Assembly: GCF_001617365.1 (NCBI RefSeq)
Contig: NZ_LVJR01000029.1
Location: forward strand, 62,001 to 126,000
Direction: 5' to 3'
Source: Rhodanobacter sp. FW104-R8
GTDB taxonomy: Bacteria; Pseudomonadota; Gammaproteobacteria; Xanthomonadales; Rhodanobacteraceae
Length of the DNA: 64,000 nt
The position numbers were made by a program, and so were the translations under genes. Every line of letters starts with the position of its first letter. Position 1 is the stretch's first letter. Shown one piece after another: positions 44,111 to 55,576 of this stretch. The notes under the pieces were generated by a model. It saw nothing but the letters and a program-made list of their open reading frames with translations. It had not been told where the DNA came from and searched no databases.

Positions 44111-44954
44111 ACAGGCCCAATGCTGCCGCGTGATGGCGCAGGTGGTCGTCGATGAAGCTGGCGATGAACCAGTAGCTGTGGTCATAGCCGGCATGCCGGC
44201 GCAGCAGCAGCGGCTGCCCCGCCTCGGCGCAGGCCTGGTCGAACAGCTCGGGTTTCAGCTGGGCTTCGAGGAACGGGTCGGCCTCGCCCTGGTCGATCAG
44301 GATGCTGCCGCCGAAAGTCTGCAACCGCACCAGCTCGCAGGCGTCGTAGCCGGCCCATGCCGCCGGATCGTCGCCGAGATAGCGCGGCAGCGCCTTCCTG
44401 CCCCATGGCACCTGGCTGGGCGCCACGATCGGCGCGAACGCCGATACCGAGCGGTAGCGCGCGGGATGCTTCAGCGCGATGGTCAGGGCGCCGTGCCCGC
44501 CCATCGAGTGGCCGCAGATGCCGCTGCGCGCCGTGTCCACCGGGAACCGCGCAGCGATCAGCGCGGGCAGTTCGTCCGCCACGTAGCTGTGCATGCGGAA
44601 ATGCGCCGACCACGGCGCCGCGGTGGCGTCGACGTAGAAACCCGCACCCTCGCCGAACTCCCAGTCGCCGGTGGCGCCATCGATACCGGTGCCGCGCGGG
44701 CTGGTGTCGGGCATCACCAGCACCAGGCCCAGCTCGGCGGCCAGCCGCTGCGCGCCGGCCTTGATCGTGGCCGTTTCCTCGGTGCAGGTGAGCCCCGCCA
44801 GGTAGTACAGCACCGGGCATCTGCCCCGTGCCGCCTGCGGCGGCTGGTACACGGCGAAGCGCATCGGCCCCACGCAACTCGTCGACGCGTGCCGATAGAA
44901 GCCTTGCACGCCGCCGAAACAGGCCTGCTCGGAGAGAATCTCGATGCCGTCCAT
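44106..44954 (-). CDS. fghA: S-formylglutathione hydrolase
   Basis: Hydrolyses S-formylglutathione to formate and glutathione in formaldehyde detoxification. 282 residues of an alpha/beta hydrolase (esterase D family): nucleophile GHSMGGHGALT (about residue 145), Asp in ILIDQGEADPF, His in HAGYDHSYWFI. The ATG at 44954 follows GAGCAGGTGGTG and is preferred over a TTG six codons earlier. The glutathione-dependent formaldehyde dehydrogenase usually paired with it is not in this window. The final codons lie inside a REP-type repeat. Confidence 0.92.
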   Translation of the reverse strand: MDGIEILSEQACFGGVQGFYRHASTSCVGPMRFAVYQPPQAARGRCPVLYYLAGLTCTEETATIKAGAQRLAAELGLVLVMPDTSPRGTGIDGATGDWEFGEGAGFYVDATAAPWSAHFRMHSYVADELPALIAARFPVDTARSGICGHSMGGHGALTIALKHPARYRSVSAFAPIVAPSQVPWGRKALPRYLGDDPAAWAGYDACELVRLQTFGGSILIDQGEADPFLEAQLKPELFDQACAEAGQPLLLRRHAGYDHSYWFIASFIDDHLRHHAAALGLL

Positions 44955-45026
44955 CACCACCTGCTCAAGCAAATGCCAATGCCGATCATAAACCGTCCGC
45001 CCGGATGCGCCGGCGCAACGCGACGT

Positions 45027-45776
45027 TCAGCGCTCCTGGTCGGTGGGCCGCATCAGGATCTCGTTGATATTGACGTGCGGCGGACGCGTCACGCAGAACG
45101 CGATCGCCTCGGCCACGTCGCGCGATTGCAGCTGGCGCATGCCGTCGGCCCAGGCGTTGAGCGCATCCCTGGTGGCGGCATGGCCGATGTGGTCGCGCAG
45201 TTCGGTCTGCACCACGCCCGGCTCGATCACGCTGACGCGGATGCCGTGCCGGTACACCTCGCGCCGCAGCGCCTCGGAGAACGCCACGACGCCGAACTTG
45301 GTCGCCGAATAGGCGGCCGCATTGGGGTTGGCGATGCGCCCGGCGGTGGAGGAGATGTTGACGACGTGGCCGTCGCCGCGCGCCGTCATGCCCGCCAGCG
45401 CCGCCTGGGTCGAGGCGATCAGGCTGAGCACGTTGAGCTCCAGCATCTGCCGCCAGCGGCCGAGGTCGGCCTCGGCCACCGGCTCCAGGTACATCACGCC
45501 GGCGTTGTTGACGAGGACGTCCAGACGTCCGAAGTGCGCCTCGGTCTCGCGCACCACGCGCTGCGCCTGCGTCTCGTCGAGCAGGTCGGCCTCCAGCACC
45601 AGCGGTTCGGCGCCGAGCCCGGCGAGCTGCACGGCGAGCTTATCCAGGCGGTCGCGCCGACGGGCCGTCACCGCCACGCGGGCGCCTTCCTCGGCCAGCG
45701 CGATCGCGGTCGCCTCGCCGATTCCCGAGGACGCGCCCGTCACCAGCGCGACCTTCCCCTCCAGACGCTTCGCCAT
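45027..45776 (-). CDS. SDR-family oxidoreductase (YdfG-like)
   Basis: A 249-residue classical SDR with intact chemistry: cofactor loop TGASSGIGEATA (residues 13-24), NNAGVMYLEPV, catalytic Ser in NISSTAGRIANPN and the YSATK active-site pair. The overall pattern resembles the NADP-dependent serine/3-hydroxy-acid dehydrogenase (YdfG) group; the substrate is unknown. Monocistronic, divergent from deaD across 115 bases. Confidence 0.9.
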   Translation of the reverse strand: MAKRLEGKVALVTGASSGIGEATAIALAEEGARVAVTARRRDRLDKLAVQLAGLGAEPLVLEADLLDETQAQRVVRETEAHFGRLDVLVNNAGVMYLEPVAEADLGRWRQMLELNVLSLIASTQAALAGMTARGDGHVVNISSTAGRIANPNAAAYSATKFGVVAFSEALRREVYRHGIRVSVIEPGVVQTELRDHIGHAATRDALNAWADGMRQLQSRDVAEAIAFCVTRPPHVNINEILMRPTDQER

Positions 45777-45891
45777 GCCTGAATCTCCTGTGCCTTGAAC
45801 GCATTACGACGCGGGCCGGGTGCCCGCGGACTGCTACAATAACCCCCATTCTCCCGCACGCCGTCCGGTGTGCCACCCCGAGGTTCCCCCG

Positions 45892-47733
<1,842 letters not shown>

Positions 47734-47993
47734 CGACAGCGCGACAGACAGCGACGACACGGCATCGGCCGGGTCGCCGCCAACGGGCCACCACCCGGCC
47801 CAACCGTCGGACCTCGTCCAGGTCGCGCCATCAAGCCGCGGCTCGATTGGCTTGTGCCCGTTGTCGTGCAACGCTTGCAGGCGAGGAAGCCACGGGCGTT
47901 CGTCGCACGCAACGCTGCGTTCCTCGCGGCGATGGCTGCAAACGGCCGGTGCCGCCCCATCATGGTGAGATGGAATTCCACGGAACGTCGCCC

Positions 47994-48776
47994 ATGAGCA
48001 CCCTGCCCAGCCTGTACGTCTCGCACGGCTCGCCGATGACCGCGCTGCAACCCGGCCTCACCGGCCAGCGGCTGGCCGAGCTGGCCGCTGCGCTGCCACG
48101 TCCCAAGGCGATCGTGATGGCCAGTGCGCACTGGCTGTCGCGCCGGCCACAGGTGGGTGCCGCGACACAGCCGGAAACCATCCACGACTTCGGCGGCTTT
48201 CCCGCGCCGCTGTATCAGCTGCACTACCCCGCGCCGGGTGCGCCGGAACTCGCCGAACGCGTCGCCCACTTGCTGGACCAGGCCAACTTGGCGCCGGCCA
48301 TCGACTCCGAACGCGGTCTCGACCACGGCGCGTGGGTGCCGCTGCGCCTGCTGTATCCGCAAGCCGACATTCAGGTGGTGCCGATCTCGATCCAGCCCGA
48401 ACTCGGCCCCGCGCACCAGTACGCACTGGGCCGGGCGCTGGCGCCATTGCGCGACGAAGGCGTGCTGGTGATCGGCTCGGGCAGCATCACCCACAACCTG
48501 CACGACTTCGCTTCCGGCTACAGCGACCAGCGGCAGGCGCCGTACGTGAAGCCGTTCATCGACTGGATCGAGCACAAGCTCGCCGCCGGCGACATCGACG
48601 CCTTGCTCGACTACCGCCGCCAGGCACCGTTCGCCGAACGCGCGCACCCCACGGACGAACACCTGCTGCCGCTGTTCGTGGCGCTCGGCGCCGCCGGCAC
48701 GGACGCCCGTGCGCAGCGGATCGACGCCGGCATCGACATGGGCTTCCTGGCGATGGACATCTACCGCTTCGATTGA
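47994..48776 (+). CDS. extradiol ring-opening dioxygenase (YgiD/DODA family)
   Basis: A 260-residue LigB-superfamily protein of the YgiD/4,5-DOPA dioxygenase type. Metal-site histidines are in YVSHGSPM (about residue 10), MASAHWLSRRP and GSGSITHNLHDF, with a further His-containing loop GLDHGAWVPLRLLYP. In plants this family makes betalamic acid from DOPA; the physiological substrate in bacteria is uncertain. An in-frame ATG eight codons upstream (47970) is possible. The preceding 47734-47993 has no supported feature. Confidence 0.9.
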   Translation: MSTLPSLYVSHGSPMTALQPGLTGQRLAELAAALPRPKAIVMASAHWLSRRPQVGAATQPETIHDFGGFPAPLYQLHYPAPGAPELAERVAHLLDQANLAPAIDSERGLDHGAWVPLRLLYPQADIQVVPISIQPELGPAHQYALGRALAPLRDEGVLVIGSGSITHNLHDFASGYSDQRQAPYVKPFIDWIEHKLAAGDIDALLDYRRQAPFAERAHPTDEHLLPLFVALGAAGTDARAQRIDAGIDMGFLAMDIYRFD

Positions 48777-48794
48777 AGCCGGAAGGAGCGCCGC

Positions 48795-49190
48795 TCAGGC
48801 GCTCTGCGGCAGCGGCGGCTCGCCGGCATCGAACGGGTCGAGCCAGTCCTCCGGGGTCAGTACAGGCAAGCCATGCGCGAGGCGCGCCTTGTCGCACTGC
48901 GGGCTGGCCGCGCCGAACTCCCACGACGGCTGCACCTCGCGGCATACCGACGGCCGCTGCGGGTAGATGCCGCAGTGCGCGGCCTCGCCCACCGTGCCGT
49001 GCAAGGCCACGCAACGCGGCTGCGCGGCGTTGGTGCCGCGCATCGCCAGGCGGTGCGGATCAAGCTTCTCGGTCAACTCCGGCGGCACCTTGCCACCGAG
49101 AAAGGCTTCCGCTTCCGACCAGTGAAACGCCACGCGAAAGAACGCGCAGCAGGCACCGCAACGCAGGCAGGGATGTTCCATCGAACCCAT
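48795..49190 (-). CDS. YkgJ-family cysteine cluster protein
   Basis: A 131-residue protein with the YkgJ/UPF0153 pattern: CLRCGACC near the N-terminus, then RCVAL, HCGIYPQRPSVCREV and a further Cys (SPQCDKAR), giving eight cysteines likely to bind zinc or an Fe-S cluster. The biological role of this family is unknown. Several starts are possible (49190 or 49181). Convergent with the dioxygenase gene. Confidence 0.88.
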   Translation of the reverse strand: MGSMEHPCLRCGACCAFFRVAFHWSEAEAFLGGKVPPELTEKLDPHRLAMRGTNAAQPRCVALHGTVGEAAHCGIYPQRPSVCREVQPSWEFGAASPQCDKARLAHGLPVLTPEDWLDPFDAGEPPLPQSA

Positions 49191-49313
49191 CAAGAGCGCC
49201 CCGAGGCGCGCAGGAGGCGAATTCTAGAGCAGCGGGCGTCCGGTGCGCAGCAGGGAAGCAAGCGCTCCCCCCTCCCTGCCCTCCCCTGCCGAACAGGGAA
49301 GGAGATTCCGAAA

Positions 49314-49340
49314 GCCGGCAACCGCTGCGCGGCTGCCGGC
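49314..49340 (-). terminator. hairpin after the YpfJ-type peptidase gene
   Basis: GCCGGCA-a-CCGC (49314-49325), three-base loop, GCGG-c-TGCCGGC (49329-49340), directly after the stop at 49349 on the minus strand; followed by TTTCGG. A weak T-run makes it a probable, not certain, terminator. Confidence 0.5.
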
Positions 49341-49348
49341 CTGGTTAC

Positions 49349-50209
49349 TCATGGCTCGCCGGCGAAGGTATTGCACTGGGCGATGTCGCCGTCCTCGAAG
49401 CCGGCCTTGAACCACTTCACCCGCTGCGCCGAGGTGCCGTGGGTGAACGTGTCCGGGCGCACGCGACCCTGCGCCTGTTGCTGCAGGGCGTCGTCGCCGA
49501 TGTGGCTGGCGGCGTTGAGCGCCGATTCGATGTCGCCCGGCTGCAGCCAGTTCAGGTCCTTCTGGCTGTGGTTGGCCCACACGCCGGCATAGCAATCCGC
49601 CTGCAGTTCCTGCCGCACCGACAGGCCATCGGCACCGTCCATCGGCGCGCCGCGGCGGCGCGCCTCGTCGACCTTGTCGAACACGCCGGTCAGCTTCTGC
49701 ACGTGATGGCCGACCTCGTGGGCGATCACGTAGGCGCGGGCGAAATCGCCGGAGGAGTGCAGCTCGTCCTGCAACTGCTGGAAGAACGCCAGGTCCAGGT
49801 ACACCTTCTGGTCGCCCGGGCAGTAGAACGGGCCCACTGCCGTGGTGGCGCCGCCGCAGGCCGTGTTCACGCCGCCGCCGAACAGGTGCAGCTTGGGCTC
49901 CACATAGGTCGCCCCGTGCGCCTGGAAGATCTCGCCCCAGGCCTGTTCGGTCGAATGCAGGACCGCGCTGACGAAGGCCTGCTGCTGGGGATCGACCTGG
50001 ATGGGCTGCCCGGTCTGCGTGGGGGCGCCCGGCTGGGTACCGCCCTGGTCCAGCAGCGCCAGCGGGTTCTTGAAGAAGATCCAGCCCAGCAGCGCCAGTA
50101 TGACCAATCCGCCCAGGCCCATGCGGCCGCCACCGCCGAAACGCGGGCCGCCGCCGTCACCGCTGTCGATCTCGACGTTGTTGCTGCTGCCGCCTTTTTG
50201 CCAATCCAT
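49349..50209 (-). CDS. YpfJ-type neutral zinc metallopeptidase
   Basis: A 286-residue membrane-anchored zinc metallopeptidase family protein. It begins MDWQKGGSSNNVEIDSG, has a Gly-rich stretch, then one transmembrane helix (GLGGLVILALLGWIFF, about residues 32-47). The catalytic HEVGHH motif (AYVIAHEVGHHVQKL) is near residue 170 and the third ligand region is RQELQADCYAGVWA. The C-terminal THGTSAQRVKWFKAGFEDGD is also conserved. Substrates are unknown. The start ATG lies after a poor ribosome site; a longer upstream frame is rejected. Confidence 0.92.
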   Translation of the reverse strand: MDWQKGGSSNNVEIDSGDGGGPRFGGGGRMGLGGLVILALLGWIFFKNPLALLDQGGTQPGAPTQTGQPIQVDPQQQAFVSAVLHSTEQAWGEIFQAHGATYVEPKLHLFGGGVNTACGGATTAVGPFYCPGDQKVYLDLAFFQQLQDELHSSGDFARAYVIAHEVGHHVQKLTGVFDKVDEARRRGAPMDGADGLSVRQELQADCYAGVWANHSQKDLNWLQPGDIESALNAASHIGDDALQQQAQGRVRPDTFTHGTSAQRVKWFKAGFEDGDIAQCNTFAGEP

Positions 50210-50331
50210 CAGGAACCCCTCGTTGACTGGTGCGCGCGCCCCCTGCCGCGTGGCGACGATAACGCGTCGGCCACGGCGGCGCCATGCGCTGGCCGCGGTT
50301 AAAGTAGGCATCCACCCACGAGGATTCCCGC

Positions 50332-50724
50332 ATGACCCACCTGCCCGCCCTGGTCACCCTGTTCGCCGTGCTGCTTCAGTTCGGCGTCATGTGGGCCGTC
50401 GGCCATGCCCGCGGCAAGCACGGCATCAAGGCACCGGCCACCAGCGGCCATCCGGCGTTCGAACGCGCCTACCGGGTGCAAATGAACACGCTGGAGAGCA
50501 CGGTAATGTTCCTGCCCACGCTGTGGCTGGCGGCGAACTACGGCTTCAGCGGCTGGGCCGGCGTGGCCGGTCTGGTCTGGATCGTCGGCCGCGTGTGGTA
50601 CGCGCTGGCCTACCTGAAGGATCCCGCCAGGCGTGGCCCCGGCTACCTGGTCGGCATGCTCGGCTGGGCTGCGCTGCTGGTCATGGCCTGCCTCGGCGTG
50701 GGCCGGGCGATGCTCGCCGGCTGA
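50332..50724 (+). CDS. MAPEG-family membrane protein
   Basis: A 130-residue four-helix membrane protein of the MAPEG family (membrane-associated proteins in eicosanoid and glutathione metabolism). The family block FERAYRVQMNTLESTVMFLP (about residues 43-62) carries the glutathione-site residues ERxxRxxxNxxE. Bacterial members are thought to be glutathione transferases or peroxidases of the membrane. Single gene, convergent with the methyltransferase downstream. Confidence 0.9.
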   Translation: MTHLPALVTLFAVLLQFGVMWAVGHARGKHGIKAPATSGHPAFERAYRVQMNTLESTVMFLPTLWLAANYGFSGWAGVAGLVWIVGRVWYALAYLKDPARRGPGYLVGMLGWAALLVMACLGVGRAMLAG

Positions 50725-50727
50725 ATG

Positions 50728-51504
50728 TCAGCCCAGCAGGCCGGGCGCGATCGCCGCCAGCGTCCACACGCGGTGCGGCACCGCCATCGGCTCGGCGGCG
50801 TGGTGGGCGGCCAGCAGGTCAGCCAGTTCGGCATCGAAGCGCTGCGCCCTCGTCTCGTCCAGCGTGGCGCCAATGCCGGCGCTGGCGCGGATGCGGCCGC
50901 GCCAGTCGGCGTGGCTGTACGACACGTCCAGGTCGAACGACCAGGTGCGCAGGTCGGTGAAGCCGGCCTCGGCCACGTCCTTCAGCCAGGCCGGGTACAG
51001 GCCACTGCCGCTGTGCATCGTCCACCCGGGGTTGCAGGCGAGGATCAGCCGTTCGGTGTCCTGCACCAGGTTGCCGTTCAGCGGCACCCAGTCGAAATGC
51101 GCGATCAGCAGCCGCCCGCCCGGCCGCAGCCACGTACGCGCCAGTGCCGCGCTACGCGGACGATCGAACCAGTGCCAGCACTGGCCGGCGGTGATCACGT
51201 CGAACGAGGCCGGCGCGAAGTCGGCGTTCTCGACCCGCGCACGCACCTGCTTCACCACGACGCCGGCGGCGCGATCCAGCTCGGCGGCCTGCGCCAGCAG
51301 CGGCGCGGAGTGGTCCAGCCCGGTGACCTCGCAGCCACGCAGGGCCAGCCCGCGGGCGACGCTGCCGGTGCCGGTGCCCAGATCCAGCACCGCATCGCCC
51401 TTGCGCACGCTGCCGTCGGCGAGCAGGCGCTCGAAGAAGGCTTCCGGGAAGCCGGCGCGATGGCGTGTGTAGTCGCCGGCGGTCCTGCCGAAGTCGGTAG
51501 CCAT
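50728..51504 (-). CDS. class I SAM-dependent methyltransferase
   Basis: A 258-residue methyltransferase: motif I VLDLGTGTGSVARGLALRG (about residue 40), GLDHSAPLLAQA, then NADFAPASFDVITAGQCWHWFD. The latter resembles the UbiE/Coq5-related or trans-aconitate methyltransferase-like group (QCWHWFD is common in the latter). Substrate unknown. The start is the ATG giving MATDFGRTAGDYTRHR; upstream in-frame sequence is not protein-like. Confidence 0.85.
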   Translation of the reverse strand: MATDFGRTAGDYTRHRAGFPEAFFERLLADGSVRKGDAVLDLGTGTGSVARGLALRGCEVTGLDHSAPLLAQAAELDRAAGVVVKQVRARVENADFAPASFDVITAGQCWHWFDRPRSAALARTWLRPGGRLLIAHFDWVPLNGNLVQDTERLILACNPGWTMHSGSGLYPAWLKDVAEAGFTDLRTWSFDLDVSYSHADWRGRIRASAGIGATLDETRAQRFDAELADLLAAHHAAEPMAVPHRVWTLAAIAPGLLG

Positions 51505-51637
51505 CGACGTCTCTCCCCTGTGGGCATCCGTGCCACCGGATGTTACCGGGATGGCCCGGCGCCGCAAGCGGCACCGGTACCCCTGACGAAGGCCCGATTG
51601 CGCCCGCAACCGGGGAGGCACTAGCTTGGTACTCCGC

Positions 51638-52387
51638 ATGCCAGCCTTCCGCACCGACCTCTCGCCCCTGCCCGCTCCCGGCCTGTGGGCTGCCACGCTG
51701 GCGATCGCCGGCTACTTCGCGCTGCAGTTCGTCGTCGGCAACCTGTTCGCGCTGGCGCTCGGGCCGCTGCTGGTCGGGACGCACGCCGCCGCAGGGCAGC
51801 AGGCGGTGCTGGCCATGCTCACGCTGGGCGTCGCCGTGCCGCTGACGCTGTGGCTGGTGCATCGCCGCTGGACGCCGCTGTGGTCGCAAGCCGGGCCGCC
51901 GGGCTTCGGTTTCACCGCGCCGCGCCGGCGACTGTACTTCGTGGCGGCGTTGGCCACCGGGCTGGCGGCGCCGATCCTGGGCGGATTCGTCACGGAATGG
52001 CTGGCGCACGGCCACCGGGCGACCCAGGACATCCAGCAGCTCGGCGGCGCCACCCCGCTCGGCTTGCGCATCCCGCTGGTGCTGGTGGTGGTATGCGTGG
52101 GGCCGCTGGTGGAGGAGCTGCTGTTCCGCGGCGTGCTGCTGTCGGCCCTGATGCGGCGCTGGCCGGTCGGCTGGGCAGTGGCCGGCAGCTCGCTGCTGTT
52201 CGCGCTGGTCCACCTGCCGGGGCTGGCATACCAGTGGTACGCGCTGCCGAACCTGCTTCTGCTGGCGCTCCTGCTGGCCGGGTTGCGGCTGCGTTCGGGC
52301 TCGATCTGGCCGGCGGTGCTGGCGCATGGCGTCAACAACCTGCTGGCCGCCGGCGCCTGGTTCGTGGCGATCAATCCGCCAGGCTGA
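51638..52387 (+). CDS. CPBP intramembrane metalloprotease
   Basis: A 249-residue membrane protein with about seven helices of the CPBP/Rce1 (Abi) family. Motif 1 is [18 protein letters not shown] (EExxxR, about residue 150); motif 2 His is in [15 protein letters not shown], and motif 3 in [14 protein letters not shown]. Such glutamate proteases include prenyl-protein processing enzymes and bacteriocin-immunity proteins; the target is unknown. The 3' end overlaps the convergent maf gene by 17 bases. Confidence 0.9.
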   Translation: MPAFRTDLSPLPAPGLWAATLAIAGYFALQFVVGNLFALALGPLLVGTHAAAGQQAVLAMLTLGVAVPLTLWLVHRRWTPLWSQAGPPGFGFTAPRRRLYFVAALATGLAAPILGGFVTEWLAHGHRATQDIQQLGGATPLGLRIPLVLVVVCVGPLVEELLFRGVLLSALMRRWPVGWAVAGSSLLFALVHLPGLAYQWYALPNLLLLALLLAGLRLRSGSIWPAVLAHGVNNLLAAGAWFVAINPPG

Positions 52388-52955
52388 TCCCGCCACGGCG
52401 CAGCAGCCGCGCGGTCTCGAACAGCGGCAACCCCATCACTCCCGAATAGCTGCCGTCGAGGTGTTCGACCATCGCCGCGCCGCGGCCCTGGATCGCATAC
52501 GCGCCGGCCTTGCCGAACGGCTCGCCGGTGGCGACATAGGCGGCGATGGCCGGCTCGTCCAGGGTGGCGAAGCGCACCTGCGACACGCAGACCTCGCACT
52601 GCTCGCCGCTGGCGCCGACCAGCCACACCGCCGAGATCACCGCATGCGTGCGGCCCGACAGCCGACGCAGCATCGCGGCCGCATCGGCGCCATCGCGCGG
52701 CTTGCCGAACACCTCGTCGTCCAGCACCACCTCGGTGTCCGCACCGAGCACCAGCGCGCCGTCCACGTGCGCCAATGCGGCCAGGCCGGCTTTCGCCTTG
52801 TCGCGCGCCACCCGGCTCACGTAGTCCCGCGGCGATTCGCCTGGCCCACGCTGCTCGGGCACGTCGACGTCGAGCACGGCGAAGTCCATGCCGAGCTGTT
52901 CCAGCAACTGGCGCCGGCGCGGCGATTGCGAGGCGAGATGAAGCACCGGCGTCAC
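52371..52955 (-). CDS. maf: Maf nucleotide pyrophosphatase (YhdE type)
   Basis: A 194-residue Maf house-cleaning pyrophosphatase acting on dTTP/UTP and modified forms. Family blocks: [20 protein letters not shown] (residue 5 onward), [31 protein letters not shown] and [18 protein letters not shown]. The start is a GTG that overlaps the preceding GNAT gene in GTGA; it belongs to the rsfS-rlmH-GNAT-maf run. A much longer in-frame extension across the GNAT gene is rejected. Confidence 0.94.
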   Translation of the reverse strand: MTPVLHLASQSPRRRQLLEQLGMDFAVLDVDVPEQRGPGESPRDYVSRVARDKAKAGLAALAHVDGALVLGADTEVVLDDEVFGKPRDGADAAAMLRRLSGRTHAVISAVWLVGASGEQCEVCVSQVRFATLDEPAIAAYVATGEPFGKAGAYAIQGRGAAMVEHLDGSYSGVMGLPLFETARLLRRGGISLAD

Positions 52956-53401
52956 AGCGTCAGGCTGTATTCGCAGAACTGGCGGTCGCGCTGCCAACCC
53001 AGCGATTCGTACAGCGCCTGCGCCGGCGCGTTGTCCAGCGCGGTGGACAGCGACAGGCTGGCCGCACCCAAGGCATGTGCATGCTCCGCCGCCGCCTTCA
53101 GCAGCGCAGACGCCACGCCTTGCCGTCGTGCTGTCGCGGCCACGAACAAATCGTTGAGCAGCCAGGTGCGCACGGTGCGCACCGAGGAGAACAGCGGGTA
53201 CAGCTGGGTGAAGCCGAGCCCCGCGCCGTGCTCGTCCAGCGCCAGCAGGACCAGCGACTCGTGGTGGCGGAAGCGCTCCGCCAGGAAATCGCGCGCCCGC
53301 GCCGGGTCCGCCGGCTGGCCGTAGAACTGGCGGTAGCCGTCGAACAGCGGCGCCAGCGTGTCGAGGTCGAGGATCGTGGCTTGCCGGATATGGAAGGACA
53401 T
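52952..53401 (-). CDS. GNAT-family N-acetyltransferase
   Basis: A 149-residue GNAT protein: [22 protein letters not shown] at the N-terminus, acetyl-CoA loop [20 protein letters not shown] (R-R-Q-G-x-A), and [11 protein letters not shown] near the end. The substrate is unknown. It is inserted between rlmH (21 bases downstream of its stop) and maf (overlap), which are directly adjacent in many gammaproteobacteria. Confidence 0.85.
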   Translation of the reverse strand: MSFHIRQATILDLDTLAPLFDGYRQFYGQPADPARARDFLAERFRHHESLVLLALDEHGAGLGFTQLYPLFSSVRTVRTWLLNDLFVAATARRQGVASALLKAAAEHAHALGAASLSLSTALDNAPAQALYESLGWQRDRQFCEYSLTL

Positions 53402-53422
53402 GGCGGCTGGGTTCCGTGGAAT

Positions 53423-53893
53423 TCAGGCACGATGGTAAGGGTGGCCGGCCACGATCGTGGTGGCGCGATACAACTGCTCGGCCAGCACCAGCCGCACCAG
53501 CATGTGCGGCAGGGTCAGCGGGCCCAGCGACCAGCGCTGGTCGGCGCGCGCCAGCACCTCGGGCGCGTGGCCGTCCGGCCCGCCGATCAGGAAGGCCAGG
53601 TCGCGCCCGGCCATGCGCCACCTAGCCAGCTGTTCGGCCAGCTCTTCGCTGGACCAGGTTCTGCCGCGACCATCGAGCGCGACGACGTGGATGTCGTGCG
53701 GCAGCGCCGCGAGGATCGCGGCGCCCTCGTCCTGGATCGCCCGCGCATCGTCGCGGCCCTTGCCGCGGTTGCCGGGCTTCAGCTCGACCAGTTCCAGCGG
53801 CAATTCGTGCGACAGCCGCTTGCGGTATTCGGCAAAGCCTTCCGCCACCCAGCCGGGCATGCGTTCACCGACCGCGATCAGGCGCGCGCGCAT
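53423..53893 (-). CDS. rlmH: 23S rRNA pseudouridine-1915 methyltransferase RlmH
   Basis: A SPOUT methyltransferase that modifies m3-psi1915 in helix 69 of 23S rRNA. The 156-residue length is standard. Signature [19 protein letters not shown] and [23 protein letters not shown] are followed by the conserved GHPYHRA C-terminus. It follows rsfS by 14 bases, the usual order. Confidence 0.97.
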   Translation of the reverse strand: MRARLIAVGERMPGWVAEGFAEYRKRLSHELPLELVELKPGNRGKGRDDARAIQDEGAAILAALPHDIHVVALDGRGRTWSSEELAEQLARWRMAGRDLAFLIGGPDGHAPEVLARADQRWSLGPLTLPHMLVRLVLAEQLYRATTIVAGHPYHRA

Positions 53894-53907
53894 GCCGGGG
53901 GTTCGGC

Positions 53908-54294
53908 TCAGCCGGCTTGTGCAGCGTCGATTTCGTGCCCGTGGTCACCCACCGTCCACAGCCGCTCCAGACCATAGAACTCGCGGATGCGCGGCAGCAT
54001 CACGTGGACGATCACGTCGCCCAGGTCGACCAGCACCCATTCGCCTTCCGTCTCGCCTTCCACGCCCAGCGGCATCACGCCCGCCTTCTTGGCGAACTTG
54101 CCCACTTCGTCGGCGATGGATTTGACGTGGCGCGCCGAAGTGCCGGAGGCGATGACCAGCAGGTCGGCGATGGAAGTCTTGCCACGGACGTCGATCTCGC
54201 GCACGTCCTTGGCCTTCAGTTCTTCGAGCGCGTCGATGACCGACTTGCGCAGGGTGGCCGTGGTGACGGCCTTGTTGCTACGGGCTGTGCTCAA
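53908..54294 (-). CDS. rsfS: ribosome silencing factor RsfS
   Basis: RsfS binds L14 and blocks subunit joining in stationary phase. The conserved block is [36 protein letters not shown], seen in pieces from about residue 20, then [17 protein letters not shown] and [10 protein letters not shown]. No ATG is suitably placed: TTG at 54294 or TTG at 54327 must serve. I chose 54294 because a -10-like TATACT at 54347-54342 would put the transcript start close to 54335. Normally nadD is directly upstream; here it is 7.4 kb away. Confidence 0.92.
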   Translation of the reverse strand: MSTARSNKAVTTATLRKSVIDALEELKAKDVREIDVRGKTSIADLLVIASGTSARHVKSIADEVGKFAKKAGVMPLGVEGETEGEWVLVDLGDVIVHVMLPRIREFYGLERLWTVGDHGHEIDAAQAG

Positions 54295-54341
54295 GAGGAT
54301 GGGCCTCGATGCGGGATCGCAGCGCAATATGGCGCGGGCGC

Positions 54342-54373
54342 AGTATAACCGCCCCGCCGCAACGGCACGTCAA
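54342..54373 (-). promoter_or_regulatory. candidate promoter of rsfS-rlmH-maf
   Basis: Minus-strand TTGACG (54373-54368) and TATACT (54347-54342) with a 20-base spacer, longer than optimal. It would provide independent expression after separation of rsfS from nadD. Confidence 0.4.
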
Positions 54374-54401
54374 GGTACCAGCCGGCCCGAGGCGCGGCCG
54401 C

Positions 54402-55484
54402 TCAGTGCGCCAGCGAGCGCCTGGCCAGGCGGTATTCGTGCATCAGCCGCGCCACCAGTTCGGCGGCCGGCTGCGGGCGCACCAGGCCGGCGGCCTGGCC
54501 GCACCATTCGGACAGCAGGTCGCCCCGGCCGGCCTCGGCGGCAGCACGCCGCAGCGGCGCGGTGAGCGCGTTCAGCACCGGATACGGCAGGCCCGCGGCC
54601 GCCTGCGGCATCGCCTCGACGAAGCGGTTGCGCAGGCCGCGCGCGGCGCGCCCGGAGAAGCCGCGGATGGTGGTGACCTGGTGTTCCCCGGCCCGCGGCA
54701 AGTCCCGCTTCCACGCCTCGGCGGCCGAGCACTCCGGACAGCCGAGGAAGGCGGTGCCGAGCTGGCTGGCCGCCGCGCCGAGCGCCTCCGCCGCCAGCAT
54801 GCCGCGGCCGTCCATGATGCCGCCGGCGGCGATCACCGGCACCTCTCTTGCGTACCCGGCCATCGCCTGCACGGTCAGCGGCAGCAAGGCGAACAGGCCG
54901 ATCATCGCGTCCTCGGCCTCGTGCAGGAAGGTGCCGCGATGGCCGCCGGCCTCGGCACCCTGCATGGACACCGCGTCGGCGCCGGCGTCGGCCCAGGCGC
55001 ACGCCTCGGCCACCGTGGTGGCGGTGCCGATCACGTAGATGCCGCGCCGGTGCAGCTCACGCAGCTGCGCCGGCGCGATCACCCCGAACGCGAACATCGC
55101 CACCGCCGGGCGCGCCTCGCACAGCGCGGCGAATTGCTCGGAGAAACGCGGCGCCCAGCGCGGCGGCAGGCTGGTGCGCACGTCGAGGCCTTCGCGCGCC
55201 ATCAACGCATCGAGCTGCTCGCGCGCCTTCGCCACTGCCGCCATGTCGGCCTCGAATTCGTCCGGCAGCACGAACAGGCCGATCGCGTACGGCCGGTCGC
55301 CGAGCGCACGGATCTGCGCCGCCTGCTCGAGGATCGCCGCCGGCTCCAGGTAGCCGGCGCCGAGCGAACCCAGGGCACCGGCGTTCGACACGGCGGCCAC
55401 CAGCGCCGGCGGCGTCGAACCGGACATCGGTGCCTGGATCAGTGGATGCTCGATGCCGAGCCGGCTGGCGAACGAGGTGTCCAT
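54402..55484 (-). CDS. nitronate monooxygenase-like FMN enzyme
   Basis: A 360-residue TIM-barrel flavoprotein of the nitronate monooxygenase / 2-nitropropane dioxygenase family. Blocks: LGIEHPLIQAPMSGSTPPAL (residue 9 onward), NAGALGSLGAGY, the active-site QGAEAGGHRGTF with its histidine, and VIAAGGIMDGRGMLAAEALG. It detoxifies alkyl nitronates such as propionate-3-nitronate. Monocistronic on the minus strand, at the left border of the block separating rsfS from nadD. Confidence 0.92.
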   Translation of the reverse strand: MDTSFASRLGIEHPLIQAPMSGSTPPALVAAVSNAGALGSLGAGYLEPAAILEQAAQIRALGDRPYAIGLFVLPDEFEADMAAVAKAREQLDALMAREGLDVRTSLPPRWAPRFSEQFAALCEARPAVAMFAFGVIAPAQLRELHRRGIYVIGTATTVAEACAWADAGADAVSMQGAEAGGHRGTFLHEAEDAMIGLFALLPLTVQAMAGYAREVPVIAAGGIMDGRGMLAAEALGAAASQLGTAFLGCPECSAAEAWKRDLPRAGEHQVTTIRGFSGRAARGLRNRFVEAMPQAAAGLPYPVLNALTAPLRRAAAEAGRGDLLSEWCGQAAGLVRPQPAAELVARLMHEYRLARRSLAH

Positions 55485-55576
55485 GCGTGGCGACCTGCGG
55501 CGGAAATGGGCCAAGTATCCGCCACCGCCGAGCGCGGCAGAAGCCGCCGGCAGCTCCGCCCGCCGGCGGCGGTCAT